From positions 186,001 to 250,000 of the forward strand of contig NZ_JBFBCI010000001.1 in the NCBI RefSeq assembly GCF_040683095.1: DNA of 64,000 bases. Reading direction: 5' to 3'. The DNA comes from Sphaerisporangium sp040683095. Its GTDB lineage: Bacteria; Actinomycetota; Actinomycetes; Streptosporangiales; Streptosporangiaceae. Positions 31,063 through 40,253 of the stretch are shown in pieces. A program made the position numbers and the translations under genes. Numbering within the stretch: position 1 is the stretch's first letter; each line of letters opens with the position of its first letter. The notes below the pieces were generated by a model. It did not search any database. It worked only from the letters and a program-made list of their open reading frames with translations, and had not been told where the DNA came from.

Positions 31063-31509
31063 TCAGGCGCCGAGGATCTCGACGTCGATGTTCGCCGCGA
31101 CCTCGGGGTGCAGCCGGACCGAGATGCGGTGGGAACCGACGCTCTTGATCGGGCTGGTGATCTCGATGCGGCGGCGGTCGAGCTGGGGACCACCGGCGGC
31201 CTTCACCGCGTCGGCGATGTCGGCGGTGGTCACCGAGCCGAACAGGCGGCCGGACTCACCCGCGCGCGTCTTCAGCGTCACCCGCAGGGCGCCGAGCCGA
31301 CCGGCGACCTCCTTGGCGGTGCCGAGGTCGCGGATCTCGCGGGCGTCGCGCGCCTTCTTGATGGAATCGATCTGCTTCTCGCCGCCACGGGTCCAGCGCA
31401 GGGCGAAACCGCGGGGGATGAGGTAGTTGCGGCCGTAGCCGTCCTTGACCTCGACGATGTCACCGGGGGCGCCGAGGCCCGAGACCTCGGTCGTGAGAAT
31501 GAGCTTCAT
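31063..31509 (-). CDS. rplI: 50S ribosomal protein L9
   Basis: 148 residues, standard length. The N-terminal domain MKLILTTEVSGLGAPGDIVE and VKDGYGRNYLIPRGFA is the L9 signature. A connecting helix and a C-terminal rRNA-binding domain follow. Last gene of the rpsF-ssb-rpsR-rplI operon. Confidence 0.98.
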   Translation of the reverse strand: MKLILTTEVSGLGAPGDIVEVKDGYGRNYLIPRGFALRWTRGGEKQIDSIKKARDAREIRDLGTAKEVAGRLGALRVTLKTRAGESGRLFGSVTTADIADAVKAAGGPQLDRRRIEITSPIKSVGSHRISVRLHPEVAANIDVEILGA

Positions 31510-31526
31510 ATCTCGCAGGCCTCCTG

Positions 31527-31763
31527 TCAGCGCGCGGTGCTCGTGTACGGCAGCAGGGCCATCTCACGGGCATTCTTGATCGCCGTCGCCACGTCGCGCT
31601 GGTGCTGGGTGCAGTTGCCCGTCACCCGACGGGCACGGATCTTGCCGCGGTCGGAGATGAACTTCCGCAGCAGCGCCGTGTCCTTGTAGTCGACGTAGGA
31701 GATCTTGTCATGGCAGAACAGGCAAACCTTCTTCTTCGGCTTGCGCAGTGCCGGCTTCGCCAT
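31527..31763 (-). CDS. rpsR: 30S ribosomal protein S18
   Basis: 78 residues. It contains the S18 core YVDYKDTALLRKFISDRGKI and RVTGNCTQHQRDVATAIKNA. Only one CxxC-like pair is present near the N-terminus (CLFC), giving a partial zinc-site (C+) form; bacterial genomes often carry zinc-dependent and independent versions. GGAGG precedes the start. Confidence 0.97.
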   Translation of the reverse strand: MAKPALRKPKKKVCLFCHDKISYVDYKDTALLRKFISDRGKIRARRVTGNCTQHQRDVATAIKNAREMALLPYTSTAR

Positions 31764-31836
31764 CGTGGTGCTCCTCCTAAGAGAGCCCCGCGTGATGCGG
31801 GAATGGTCGATCGGTTACTGGATGAATCGTGATGGG

Positions 31837-32418
31837 TCAGAAAGGCGGTTCGTCGCTGAGGTCGCCGCCCGAGCCGCCGTAGCCGCCCTGGTTGTAGCCG
31901 CCCCCGCCGCCTCCGCCTCCGCCGCCGTAGTTGCCGCCACCGCCACCGCCACCGCCGAAGCCGCCGCCACCACCGGGCGGGGTCGGAGTGGCCGAGGCCC
32001 ACGGGTCGTCACCGCCGCCGAAGCCGCCGCCCCCGCCGCCGCCGCCCTGACGCGCGGTCTTGTTGACCTTGCACGTCGCGTTGCGCAGGGACGGGCCGAC
32101 CTCGTCGACCTCGACCTCGTAGACGGTGCGCTTCTCGCCTTCCTTGGTCTCGTACGACCGCTGGCGCAGCCGGCCCTGGAGGATGACCCGCATGCCGCGC
32201 TGGAGGCTCTCGGCGACGTTCTCGGCCGCCTGGCGCCAGACGTTGCACGTCAGGAAGAGGCTCTCGCCGTCCTTCCACTCGTTGGTCTGACGGTCCATGA
32301 ACCGCGGAGTGGACGCGATGCGGAACCGCGCCACGGCCTGCCCCGAAGGGGTGAAACGCAGCTCGGGATCGTCGACAAGGTTGCCGACGATGGTGATCGT
32401 GGTGTCGCCTGCTGCCAT
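31837..32418 (-). CDS. ssb: Single-stranded DNA-binding protein
   Basis: 193 residues. The OB fold occupies residues 1-110 (TTITIVGNLVDDPELRFTPS, GQAVARFRIASTPRF, GMRVILQGRLRQRSYETKEG). A very glycine-rich linker follows, and the acidic tip DLSDEPPF recruits partner proteins. Encoded between rpsF and rpsR as in most actinomycetes. Confidence 0.97.
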   Translation of the reverse strand: MAAGDTTITIVGNLVDDPELRFTPSGQAVARFRIASTPRFMDRQTNEWKDGESLFLTCNVWRQAAENVAESLQRGMRVILQGRLRQRSYETKEGEKRTVYEVEVDEVGPSLRNATCKVNKTARQGGGGGGGGFGGGDDPWASATPTPPGGGGGFGGGGGGGGNYGGGGGGGGGGYNQGGYGGSGGDLSDEPPF

Positions 32419-32516
32419 GGTCGCTCTCGCCTTCCTGCGTGAATCTGCGCAGCCTGTTGGGCCTCAGAGTACGGCTACCGTCCGACAAAAAGCCGGGCTT
32501 CGGCATGACCCGAAGC

Positions 32517-32807
32517 TCAGTGCATGTCGGGGCGCAGCACCTTGGTCCGCAGAATGCCCTCGTTCAGGTTGAGCTGGCGGTCCAGCTCCTTGACCGTGGC
32601 CGGCTCGGCCGTCAGGTCGATGACGGCGTAGATGCCCTCGCCCTTCTTGGCGATGTCGTAGGACAGCCGGCGACGGCCCCATACGTCGACCTTCTCCACC
32701 GTGCCGCCATCGTTGCGGACGACGCCGAGGAACTGGTCGAGCGAGGGAGTCACCGTGCGCTCATCAAGGGACGGATCGAGGATGACCATCAATTCGTAAC
32801 GACGCAT
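32517..32807 (-). CDS. rpsF: 30S ribosomal protein S6
   Basis: 96 residues from the ATG at 32807 (MRRYELMVILDPSLDERTV); upstream codons in frame are not conserved. The fold signature WGRRRLSYDIAKKGEGIYAV and ELDRQLNLNEGILRTKVLRP is complete. It is the first gene of the operon and forms a heterodimer with S18 in the ribosome. Confidence 0.98.
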   Translation of the reverse strand: MRRYELMVILDPSLDERTVTPSLDQFLGVVRNDGGTVEKVDVWGRRRLSYDIAKKGEGIYAVIDLTAEPATVKELDRQLNLNEGILRTKVLRPDMH

Positions 32808-33025
32808 GTGGACTTCCAACCTCCTCTGGACTTTCGCGGTCACGACACCATGCCGTGACAGGAGGACGCCGACGCTCTCGCACCCGCTTTCGGAAGGGGA
32901 GCGACCACGCGGTGATGACACACGTAGCAAGCGCAGCCCAAGCAGTCTACCAGGGTCACTGACCGCGCCCGAGCGATTGTCGGCGGGCGGTAACGGGAAG
33001 GCACGAAGAGTAGGAAGGAGGAACG

Positions 33026-33343
33026 GTGGACACCATGTCACAACCCCCAGGCCGGTCCCAGCACCGGTACCACCTCACCCTCAACACGGACGGCAAGAGG
33101 CATCCCCTGGAGAACGTCCTGACCGTGTCCGCCCTGGCCTGCGGCCTGATCGCGTTCGTGAGCGGGCTGATCGTCTCCGCCCACGTGGTCGCCACCTGGG
33201 CCGGGGTCGCGGGGTTCATCGGAGGGCTGTACGCGCAGTACGTCTCGGCGACGACCGCCGAGCGCTCGCTCAACATCGTCGCCATCGTCGCGTCGTTCGT
33301 CGGCACGGCGGTGGGCATCTACCACGGCGGGTTCATCCCCTGA
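33026..33343 (+). CDS. Small conserved membrane protein, unknown
   Basis: 105 residues from a GTG four bases after AAGGAGG; the ATG nine bases later would be too far away. Three hydrophobic spans (VLTVSALACGLIAFVSGLIV, VVATWAGVAGFIGGLYAQYV, LNIVAIVASFVGTAVGIYHG) follow a cytoplasmic N-terminus of 30 residues. Divergent from rpsF. Function unknown. Confidence 0.75.
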   Translation: MDTMSQPPGRSQHRYHLTLNTDGKRHPLENVLTVSALACGLIAFVSGLIVSAHVVATWAGVAGFIGGLYAQYVSATTAERSLNIVAIVASFVGTAVGIYHGGFIP

Positions 33344-33394
33344 GCCGCCTCCACCGCCCCCGCTCAAGTGCTCGAAACGACTACGCTCGTCCCC

Positions 33395-34150
33395 ATGGTT
33401 CGCATCGGAGCTCACGTCGACCGGGACGACCCACTGGCCCACGCCGCGCTGCGTGAGGCGGAGGTCGTGCAGTTCTTCCTCGGTGATCCTCAGGGCTGGA
33501 AGGGGCCGGAGTTCCCCGCCTCCGTCGACGCGCTGAAGGCCTCGGAGATCGACGTCTACGTCCACGCGCCCTACGTCATCAACGTCGCCACGGCGAACAA
33601 CCGCATCCGCATCCCGAGCCGCAAACTGCTCGCGGGCCAGCTGGAGGCCGCGGCCTCGATCGGCGCCAAGGGCCTGATCGTGCACGGCGGGCACGTGAAC
33701 AAGGACGACGACGCCCAGATCGGCTTCGACAACTGGCGCAAGGTGTTCGAGCGGCTGGAGACGCCGATCCCCGTCCTGATCGAGAACACCGCGGGCGGCG
33801 GCAACGCGATGGCGCGCCGACTGGAGCGCATCGCCCGGCTGTGGGAGGCGTTGGACGGTTTCGAGGTCGGCTTCTGCCTGGACACCTGCCACGCGCACGC
33901 GGGCGGCGAGGATCTCGTGGACGTCGTCGAGCGGGTGAAGGCGATCACCGGCCGCATCGACCTGGTCCACTGCAACGACTCGCGCGACGCCTTCGACTCC
34001 GGCGCGGACCGGCACGCCAACCTCGGCAAGGGCCAGATCGACCCCGAGCTGATCCTGGGGGTGTGCCGGGCGGCGGGAGCGCCGATCGTCGTGGAGACCC
34101 CCTCCGACGGGCAGGCGGCCGACATCGCCTTCCTGCGCGAACACCTTTGA
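33395..34150 (+). CDS. AP endonuclease family 2 protein (endonuclease IV-like)
   Basis: 251 residues from MVRIGAHVDRDDPLAHAALR. The TIM-barrel metal ligands of endonuclease IV can be followed: His57 (VHAPY), His97 (VHGGH), Glu130 (LIENTAG), Asp163/His166, His192 (VHCND), the Asp205/His207 pair in DRHANLGKG, and Glu234 (VVETP). It is shorter than E. coli Nfo but typical for the actinobacterial form that removes abasic sites. A sugar-isomerase role in the same superfamily cannot be excluded. Confidence 0.88.
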   Translation: MVRIGAHVDRDDPLAHAALREAEVVQFFLGDPQGWKGPEFPASVDALKASEIDVYVHAPYVINVATANNRIRIPSRKLLAGQLEAAASIGAKGLIVHGGHVNKDDDAQIGFDNWRKVFERLETPIPVLIENTAGGGNAMARRLERIARLWEALDGFEVGFCLDTCHAHAGGEDLVDVVERVKAITGRIDLVHCNDSRDAFDSGADRHANLGKGQIDPELILGVCRAAGAPIVVETPSDGQAADIAFLREHL

Positions 34151-34159
34151 TCCACAGCC

Positions 34160-34168
34160 TGTGGATAA
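34160..34168. promoter_or_regulatory. Single DnaA box
   Basis: TGTGGATAA with an adjacent divergent TCCACAG (34151-34157) between the endonuclease and a convergent glycosyltransferase gene. A lone box may be chance. Confidence 0.4.
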
Positions 34169-34216
34169 ATCCCCTGGATTACGGGAGCGCGAAAGCGGGT
34201 AAGACGGCCCAGCGCC

Positions 34217-35341
34217 TCAGCCCGCCCAGGCTCCTTCGATGAACGTCATGGTGTTCAGCACCATCAACGGCCCGGCCACCAGGGCGTACGCCAGCAGGAC
34301 GGATCGGCGCCGCACGCCGGTCCGCCCGAGCATCACCCACAGCGGCCACCACAGCAGCGCGGCGCGCGGGATCGACAGGTAGTAAGCGGAGAACATCAGC
34401 GCCCCCACCTGGAGCCCGACGTACACGAACTCGCTCCACCGGCGCGCGACCAGCAGCCACACCACCACGGCGACTCCGGCCACCGCGCCCGCGATCTCCA
34501 TCCGGAACGCCCAGGCGAACTGGCCGTCCCCGGTCGCCATCTGCCAGGTCGTCCAGAAGGACTGCCACGGCCAGACCATCTGGCGGCCCCAGCCGGCCTC
34601 CTGGGCGTGCTGCCAGGCGAGCCAGTCACCCGTGCGCGCGTACTGGTACAGCGAGTACAGCACCAGCGGGACGAAAGGGACGAACAGCCAGGGGACGCCG
34701 CGCGTCCTCCCCCGCTGCGCCACGAACTCCACGATCAGCGCCAGGGCCAGGAACAGCCCGGTGATGCGCACGCAGGACGCCCCCGCGGCCAGCAGCCCGG
34801 CGGCCGCCCAGTTCCGCCGCCGCGCGTACAGCCAGGCGGGGATCGCGAAGGCCAGGAACAGCGACTCGGTGTACCCGGCGAACAGGAACACCGCCGTCGG
34901 GCACAGCACCAGCGCCAGGACGGCGCGCCATCCCGCGCCCTCGGGCCCCTCGAAGTCGGCGAGCCGGGCGAGCGCCGTCATGGCGATCAGGCCGGCGACC
35001 AGCGAGATCAGCAGCCCGGCCAGCGACCAGTCGGGCACGATCACGTGGACGAGGCGCAGGGCGAGGGGCATCCCCGGGAAGAAGGCGGGCAGTCCCCGGT
35101 CGGGGTCCGCCGCGGGATCGCCGTCATAGCCGTACCTCGCGATGTCCACCAGGAGCTTGGCGTCCCAGTGCTGCCAGCGGTCGAGGAACGACGGCAGATC
35201 CTCGTCCCGCGTGAGAACGCCCGCCCCGACCGTCGCCACCAGGACGATCCCCGCCCGTGACCCGAGCCACAGCGCCAGGACGTCGCCCGTCGCCTTGCGC
35301 ACCCGCACGGGCGAAACGGTCTCCGGGGGGATCGTTTGCAC
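34217..35341 (-). CDS. GT-C mannosyltransferase-like membrane protein (PIG-V related)
   Basis: 374 residues with about nine membrane spans. The first loop has DRWQHWDAKLLVDIARYGYD, where the W-D-x3-(Y/D) context resembles the PIG-V/GT76 catalytic loop, and AFFPGMPLALRLV follows, as in actinobacterial mannosyltransferase-family proteins. These transfer mannose from polyprenyl-phosphate-mannose to glycolipid or protein acceptors at the outer face of the membrane. The acceptor is unknown. The next gene upstream encodes another polytopic glycosyltransferase. Confidence 0.8.
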   Translation of the reverse strand: MQTIPPETVSPVRVRKATGDVLALWLGSRAGIVLVATVGAGVLTRDEDLPSFLDRWQHWDAKLLVDIARYGYDGDPAADPDRGLPAFFPGMPLALRLVHVIVPDWSLAGLLISLVAGLIAMTALARLADFEGPEGAGWRAVLALVLCPTAVFLFAGYTESLFLAFAIPAWLYARRRNWAAAGLLAAGASCVRITGLFLALALIVEFVAQRGRTRGVPWLFVPFVPLVLYSLYQYARTGDWLAWQHAQEAGWGRQMVWPWQSFWTTWQMATGDGQFAWAFRMEIAGAVAGVAVVVWLLVARRWSEFVYVGLQVGALMFSAYYLSIPRAALLWWPLWVMLGRTGVRRRSVLLAYALVAGPLMVLNTMTFIEGAWAG

Positions 35342-35460
35342 ACAGTGGAGAATAAGGGGTCATCCTTGGCCACAACCGAGCGTACGGCGCGTCCGCCCCG
35401 TAGCGCCCTCGCGCGGGCGATCGTGGCGATCCCCCTGAAATGAGCCCATGAACCAGGCCG

Positions 35461-36804
35461 CTAAACGGCGCCCTCGGCCCGCGCGGTCGCGGGACGCGCC
35501 GCCGGCGCGAGGACGAAGTGATCCGGCGCGCCGTCGAAGACGCCGCCCAAAGGATCGTCCACGCCGCCCTGCCTGATCACGTCGTGCTCGGGCCGCAGGA
35601 TGTCCCGGACCACGAACGCGGCCATGATCGCGATCGTCAGCACCCGGCCCCACACGGCCGTGTAGTACGTGCCGTCGCCGATGCCGAGCGTCTCGTCGCC
35701 CCCCTGGGTGACCAGGTAGAGCCAGATCGCGAAGAAGTACCAGCATTCGGCCACCTGCCACAGCACCAGCGGCTTCCAGTTCGGCCTGGCCAGCACCGCG
35801 AACGGCACGAGCCACAGCACGTACTGCGGAGACCACACCTTGTTGGTGACCATGAACGCGGCCAGCACCAGGAAGGCGAGCTGCATCAGCCTCGGCCTGG
35901 TCCGGGTGGTGAAGGTGAGCACGGCGATCGCCAGGCAGAGCACCGCGAACGATCCGATGCCCAACATGTCCAGCTTGTCGCCGTCCCCGAGGAACGGCCA
36001 CTGCTCGCGCTGGAAGAAGAACCACACCGATCCCCAGTCGGCGCCGCGCTCACTGCTGAAGACGTAGAACCTCTTCCAGCCGTCGAAAGCGAGCACCATG
36101 ATCGGCAGGTTGACGACCACCCACGTCACGACGGTGCCGGCGAGTGCCCACAGGAACGCGGGGAACTTGCGGGTGCGCAGCGCCAGCAGGAACAACGGGC
36201 CGAAGAAGACGACCGGGTAGAACTTCGTGGCGATGGCGAGCCCGAGGAGCACGCCCGTCAAAACGTGTTTGCGCCGCGACCAGGCGAGAAAGGCGCCGAG
36301 GCTCAGCGCGCCGCACAGCAGGTCCCAGTTGATGAACGCCGTGAGGATCACGGCCGGGGCCAGCGCGTACCACGCGGCGTCCCATGGCCGTCCCTGGGCG
36401 CCCGCCAGCATCACCATGATGACGACGCCGACGACCAGGGACAGGCTCATGACCAGCATGGTGAGGTCGAAGAACCACACCCCCGGCTCGTTCAGCCCGG
36501 ACACAAGCTTCTGGATGACCCACATCAGCCCGCCGATGCCGACCGGATACTCGACGGGATGCCCGAAGTACGGGGCCATGCCCTGGTCGAGCTTCTCGTT
36601 CCACCACAGCGGATAGATGTCGGTATAGCAGAACCTGAGGAACTGCTGCGTGCCGTCGTTCCACGCGCCGCCGAACCGGCACGGTGCCTTCCACGCGTAG
36701 GCCAGCACCGCGCCGAGGGCCGCGAACAACCCCACGGGCACCAGCGGCAGCATCGCGCGTGCCGCGGGCACGGCGGAGTCGGAGACGTAGGTCGATCGGC
36801 TCAT
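35461..36804 (-). CDS. Glycosyltransferase family 87 (DUF2029)-type membrane protein
   Basis: 447 residues, ten or more membrane spans. Early external loop FCYTDIYPLWWNEKLDQGMA with an acidic DxxPLW element and the later segment LLGLAIATKFYPVVFFGPLF fit the GT87 group, which uses polyprenyl-phosphate sugars to build arabinan/mannan-type glycans. The gene follows the class A PBP gene on the same strand with a 12-base gap, so the two are probably cotranscribed and share an envelope role. Confidence 0.85.
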   Translation of the reverse strand: MSRSTYVSDSAVPAARAMLPLVPVGLFAALGAVLAYAWKAPCRFGGAWNDGTQQFLRFCYTDIYPLWWNEKLDQGMAPYFGHPVEYPVGIGGLMWVIQKLVSGLNEPGVWFFDLTMLVMSLSLVVGVVIMVMLAGAQGRPWDAAWYALAPAVILTAFINWDLLCGALSLGAFLAWSRRKHVLTGVLLGLAIATKFYPVVFFGPLFLLALRTRKFPAFLWALAGTVVTWVVVNLPIMVLAFDGWKRFYVFSSERGADWGSVWFFFQREQWPFLGDGDKLDMLGIGSFAVLCLAIAVLTFTTRTRPRLMQLAFLVLAAFMVTNKVWSPQYVLWLVPFAVLARPNWKPLVLWQVAECWYFFAIWLYLVTQGGDETLGIGDGTYYTAVWGRVLTIAIMAAFVVRDILRPEHDVIRQGGVDDPLGGVFDGAPDHFVLAPAARPATARAEGAV

Positions 36805-36816
36805 GGCGTTCTCTCG

Positions 36817-39639
36817 TTACCGGGAGGACGGGGTGGGCTCCGGCCGGCGTCCTCCCGAGGGCGTCGGCGTCGGCGTGGCCGCGTTCGCCGGCGTCTTCCC
36901 CGCGTTGAACGGGTCGGCGCCGTTGTTGCCGTTGTTGCACGAATCGTCCCACGGCAGGCAGCCGCCGTCTCCCCCGCCACCGTGGTCACCATTGCCGTTG
37001 TCGGTAGGCGGCCAGTTGTCGTCGGTGGGGAACCCGGGGTCGTTGCTCGGGGTCGGCGTCGGGGTGGGCACCGGCTTGGGCGCAAGGTCGAGCGGCGAGC
37101 CGATGTTGGACGGCGTCGGGAACTCCTCGGCCTTCTTGCCCTTCATCGCCTCCGCCATGAACGCCCGCCAGACGCGCGCCGGGACGGTGCCGCCGTCGAA
37201 GTTGTTGCCCAGCGAGAGCTCGGCCCCGGTCTTGCGGTCCTCCTTGTACATGCCGACCGCGGAGGAGAGTTGCGGGGTGAAGCCGACGAACCACGCTTCC
37301 TTGTTGTCGTTGTTCGTCCCGGTCTTGCCGGCGACCGGACGGTCGGACAGCGCGGCCGCCGTACCCGTGCCGCCCTTCACCACCGACCGCAGCGCCACGA
37401 TGGCGTCGGCCGCGACCTCTTCGGAGATGACCTGCTTGGGCGTCTTGTCCTCGGCGATGATCTGCACACCCTGCGGGTTGACGACGCGGATCACCGTGTG
37501 CGTCGGGTAGTGCTTGCCATGGTTGGCGAAGATCGAGTAGCCGCCCGCCTGCTCGACGGGCGTCACGCCGGCGCTGCCGATGGAGAACAGGAACTTGTGC
37601 TCGGCGACGTCCTTGTCCAGGCTCTCCTTGCTGAGCCCGGCGTCCTCGGCGATGCGCTTGACCGCGTCCAGCCCGACCTCGGCGCCCATCTGGCCGTAGG
37701 CCGTGTTGATGGAGTGCTGGGTCGCGTAGATGATGTCCATGGACGCGGGCGTGGAGTGGCCGTTGCTGATCGGGGTCGTCCCCTCCAGCTTGAGCGGCTG
37801 CTTACCGGTCACGTAGCTCTTGAGGCTGTGCCCGGCCTCCAGCCAGGCGGCGAGCACGTACGGCTTGAACGCCGACGCCGCCTGCTTGCGCGCCTGGAAC
37901 GCCTCGTTGAACTGGTCGGGGTGCTTGCCGAGGTAGTCGTTGCCGCCGTAGAACGCGACGACGCGGCCGTTGGTCGGGTCGACGGCGCCCAGGCCGGTGT
38001 GGACCTCCTTGGGCAGCCCGGCGGTCGTCTGGATCACCGCCGTCTTCGCGGCCTTCATGAGGTTCTTGTCGAACGTGGTGTAGACCTTGTACCCGCCGGT
38101 GTCGATTTCCGAGCGCGGCAGGCCCTTGGCCTCCAGTTCCTTGAGCGCCTCGGTGAGCATGTAGCCGCGCAGCCCGCCGAACGCCTCGTTGTCCTTGGCC
38201 GGCTTGGGCTTGGGGAACTTCAGCGTCGTGGGGTAGGAGCCGTACTCCTTGGGGTTCAGCTTGGCCATCTGCCCGAGCACGTAGTTGAACCGGAACCGGG
38301 TGCCGGAGTAGTCCTTCTTCGCCTCGTCGGCGTCGAAGCGGCCCGGCTGCTGGATGCGGCCCGCCAGGTAGGCGGCCTCGGCCGGGGTGAGCTTCTTGAC
38401 GCCGTGGCCGAAGAACGACTGCGCCGCGGCCTCGATGCCGTAGGTGTTGCGGCCGAAGGGGACGATGTTGAGGTAGTACTCCAGGACCTTGTCCTTGGTC
38501 CACTCCTTGTCGAGCTTGACGGCGATGAAGATCTCCTTGATCTTCCGCTTGACCGAGCGCTCCGTGCTAAGGCCCTTGAAGTAGTTCCTCGCCATCTGCT
38601 GGGTGATCGTGGACGCGCCCTGCACCTGCGCGCCGGTGGCGGTACTCCACGCCGAGCGCACGATGGCGGACAGGGAGATGCCCGAGTCGCTGTAGAAGGT
38701 GGCGTTCTCGGCGCCGACCACCGCGTCACGGACGTACTGTGGCACGTCCTCGATCTTCACGGCCCGGCGCTCGGTGCCGAGCTTGGCCATGAGAGAGCCG
38801 TCGGCGTAGTAGAAGTTGCTGCCCTGGGCGGTCGCCTGGTCCTGGGCGTCCTTCTCCGTGGGCAGCGTCGTGTTGGAGTAGGCGACGGCGATCATGCCGA
38901 AGAGGCCGGCGGCCAGCACGACGAAGCCGACCATCACGATCTTCCAGTTGGGGAGGAAGCGTGTCCAGCCCCGGCGACGGCCCGGCGGCTCGTCACCGCC
39001 CTTGGCGCGCCGGCGCCCGGGACCGCCGCCGTCCCCGTCACCGGGGCCGCGTCCGCCGGGCCCCTCGGGGGGACCGCCACGGCCCCCGCGTCCGCGGCCG
39101 TCCAGATCGCGGCTGACGATCGTGTCCGAGTGCGTTACGCCGGGGCCCTCCCGCCGGGGAGCCGCCTGGGAACGCGGCGCCACCTGGCCCATCCCCTGGG
39201 TGTCCTCGAAGGCGGCCTCCGGCCGGCGCTGGCGTGGGTCGCCGGCGCCGCCGCGCGGATCGGCCTGGCGTGGCCGCGGCCTGCCCTGCCCACCCGCCCG
39301 CGGGTCTCCGGCACCGGTCCGCGGGTCGCCCATGCCCGGGCGCTGGCGGGGATCGCCCGCGGTGGGACGCGCGGGGCCGGTACGGCCGGACGGCGCGCCC
39401 CAGTCGCCGTCCTCGGACGACGCGGGACGCCCGGGCGCGGGCTCCGGAGACGATGCCGGAAACTGTGCCGGAGAAGGTGCGGAATTCGATGCCGGGTATC
39501 CACCGGCGGGCGCGCCCCCCTCGGGCGAGCGACGGCGCCGCCCGGGGCGAGCCGATCCGCCGGGGCCCTCGGAAGGGGCCGGGCGACCGGTCGGCTCGGG
39601 GCCATAGCTGCTGTAACTCACGCGTCCTCGTTGGGTCAT
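36817..39639 (-). CDS. Class A penicillin-binding protein (PonA-type)
   Basis: 940 residues. An unusually long cytoplasmic leader, about 230 residues rich in Pro/Gly/Arg/Ser, comes before a membrane span (233-255). The GT51 glycosyltransferase domain follows with catalytic Glu311 (GAENATFYSD; the usual ED pair is EN here) and STITQQMARNYFKG plus FGRNTYGIEAAAQSFFG. The transpeptidase has SxxK at 589-592 (SAFK), SxN at 643-645 (SIN) and KTG at 772-774 (KTGT). A Pro/Thr/Gly/Asp-rich tail ends the protein. It polymerises and cross-links peptidoglycan. DUF5318 lies upstream, as in relatives. Confidence 0.95.
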   Translation of the reverse strand: MTQRGRVSYSSYGPEPTGRPAPSEGPGGSARPGRRRRSPEGGAPAGGYPASNSAPSPAQFPASSPEPAPGRPASSEDGDWGAPSGRTGPARPTAGDPRQRPGMGDPRTGAGDPRAGGQGRPRPRQADPRGGAGDPRQRRPEAAFEDTQGMGQVAPRSQAAPRREGPGVTHSDTIVSRDLDGRGRGGRGGPPEGPGGRGPGDGDGGGPGRRRAKGGDEPPGRRRGWTRFLPNWKIVMVGFVVLAAGLFGMIAVAYSNTTLPTEKDAQDQATAQGSNFYYADGSLMAKLGTERRAVKIEDVPQYVRDAVVGAENATFYSDSGISLSAIVRSAWSTATGAQVQGASTITQQMARNYFKGLSTERSVKRKIKEIFIAVKLDKEWTKDKVLEYYLNIVPFGRNTYGIEAAAQSFFGHGVKKLTPAEAAYLAGRIQQPGRFDADEAKKDYSGTRFRFNYVLGQMAKLNPKEYGSYPTTLKFPKPKPAKDNEAFGGLRGYMLTEALKELEAKGLPRSEIDTGGYKVYTTFDKNLMKAAKTAVIQTTAGLPKEVHTGLGAVDPTNGRVVAFYGGNDYLGKHPDQFNEAFQARKQAASAFKPYVLAAWLEAGHSLKSYVTGKQPLKLEGTTPISNGHSTPASMDIIYATQHSINTAYGQMGAEVGLDAVKRIAEDAGLSKESLDKDVAEHKFLFSIGSAGVTPVEQAGGYSIFANHGKHYPTHTVIRVVNPQGVQIIAEDKTPKQVISEEVAADAIVALRSVVKGGTGTAAALSDRPVAGKTGTNNDNKEAWFVGFTPQLSSAVGMYKEDRKTGAELSLGNNFDGGTVPARVWRAFMAEAMKGKKAEEFPTPSNIGSPLDLAPKPVPTPTPTPSNDPGFPTDDNWPPTDNGNGDHGGGGDGGCLPWDDSCNNGNNGADPFNAGKTPANAATPTPTPSGGRRPEPTPSSR

Positions 39640-39720
39640 CTGGCGATCGGAGGTTCTTCGGCGTCTACACGGTGGGCGGGAGGGCGTGCCTTCCCGGTCG
39701 GGAATCTCGGCCGCGGCGGA

Positions 39721-40128
39721 CTAGGTCTCGGCGACCCGCCCATCCGTGCCGGAGCCGCTCGGAGGCCCGCCGTTGCCCAGGACGAAGGAAACCGTCAGGT
39801 GATTCCATGAACAACCTTGGCAGACCTCGACCACGTAGACGCGGAATTCCTCGTATTCGTGGGCCATCTGAACAAGGTCTGACGTGGCCTTTACACGTCC
39901 TGCGCTGCGACCTAACTGATCGCCGTACACGTATGTGACATGGGTCACGTTCCGGTGCTCGCAGATCGGGCAGACGCGTTGCGTGGGCTCCCCGTGGTAC
40001 CGAGCCGCCCGGAGGAGGTACGGGTGAGCATCGCACACATCTCGCCTGGTCATGCGACCGGAGCGGAGCGACTGGAGGGTCGCCCGCTTCGCGAGGCCGT
40101 AGTCGACGACCCCTCGCTGTGACCACAT
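39721..40128 (-). CDS. DUF5318 family protein
   Basis: 135 residues. It matches the actinobacterial DUF5318 family: VVDYGLAKRATLQSLRSGRM, DVCDAHPYLLRAARYHGEPT, then CPICEHRNVTHVTYVYGDQL and CQGCSWNHLT. The two CxxC pairs (CPIC and CQGC) probably bind zinc. It is conserved directly upstream of class A PBP genes in actinomycetes. Function unknown. Confidence 0.88.
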   Translation of the reverse strand: MWSQRGVVDYGLAKRATLQSLRSGRMTRRDVCDAHPYLLRAARYHGEPTQRVCPICEHRNVTHVTYVYGDQLGRSAGRVKATSDLVQMAHEYEEFRVYVVEVCQGCSWNHLTVSFVLGNGGPPSGSGTDGRVAET

Positions 40129-40218
40129 GAGCGTCAGACTACGACTTTTTCATCTATTCCGCCCATCCGCTTGACGGTTTCGCCGATTGCAGACTATGCC
40201 GAGCGGACGTATCCTCGG

Positions 40219-40239
40219 GATGTATCGACTCGATACATC
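40219..40239. promoter_or_regulatory. PadR-type operator
   Basis: GATGTATCG and CGATACATC form a perfect 9-bp inverted repeat around ACT, about 15-35 bases before the PadR start. The sequence fits the ATGTATC-type sites of actinobacterial PadR regulators. It would control the padR-ino1 transcript. Confidence 0.85.
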
Positions 40240-40253
40240 GTCAGGACACATCG

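Noticed and set aside
35518..39810. 1430-codon open frame on the plus strand opposite the GT87 and PBP genes
   Set aside because: It is antisense to two clear genes and its product is Arg/Gly/Val low-complexity. Such long frames arise from third-position GC bias.
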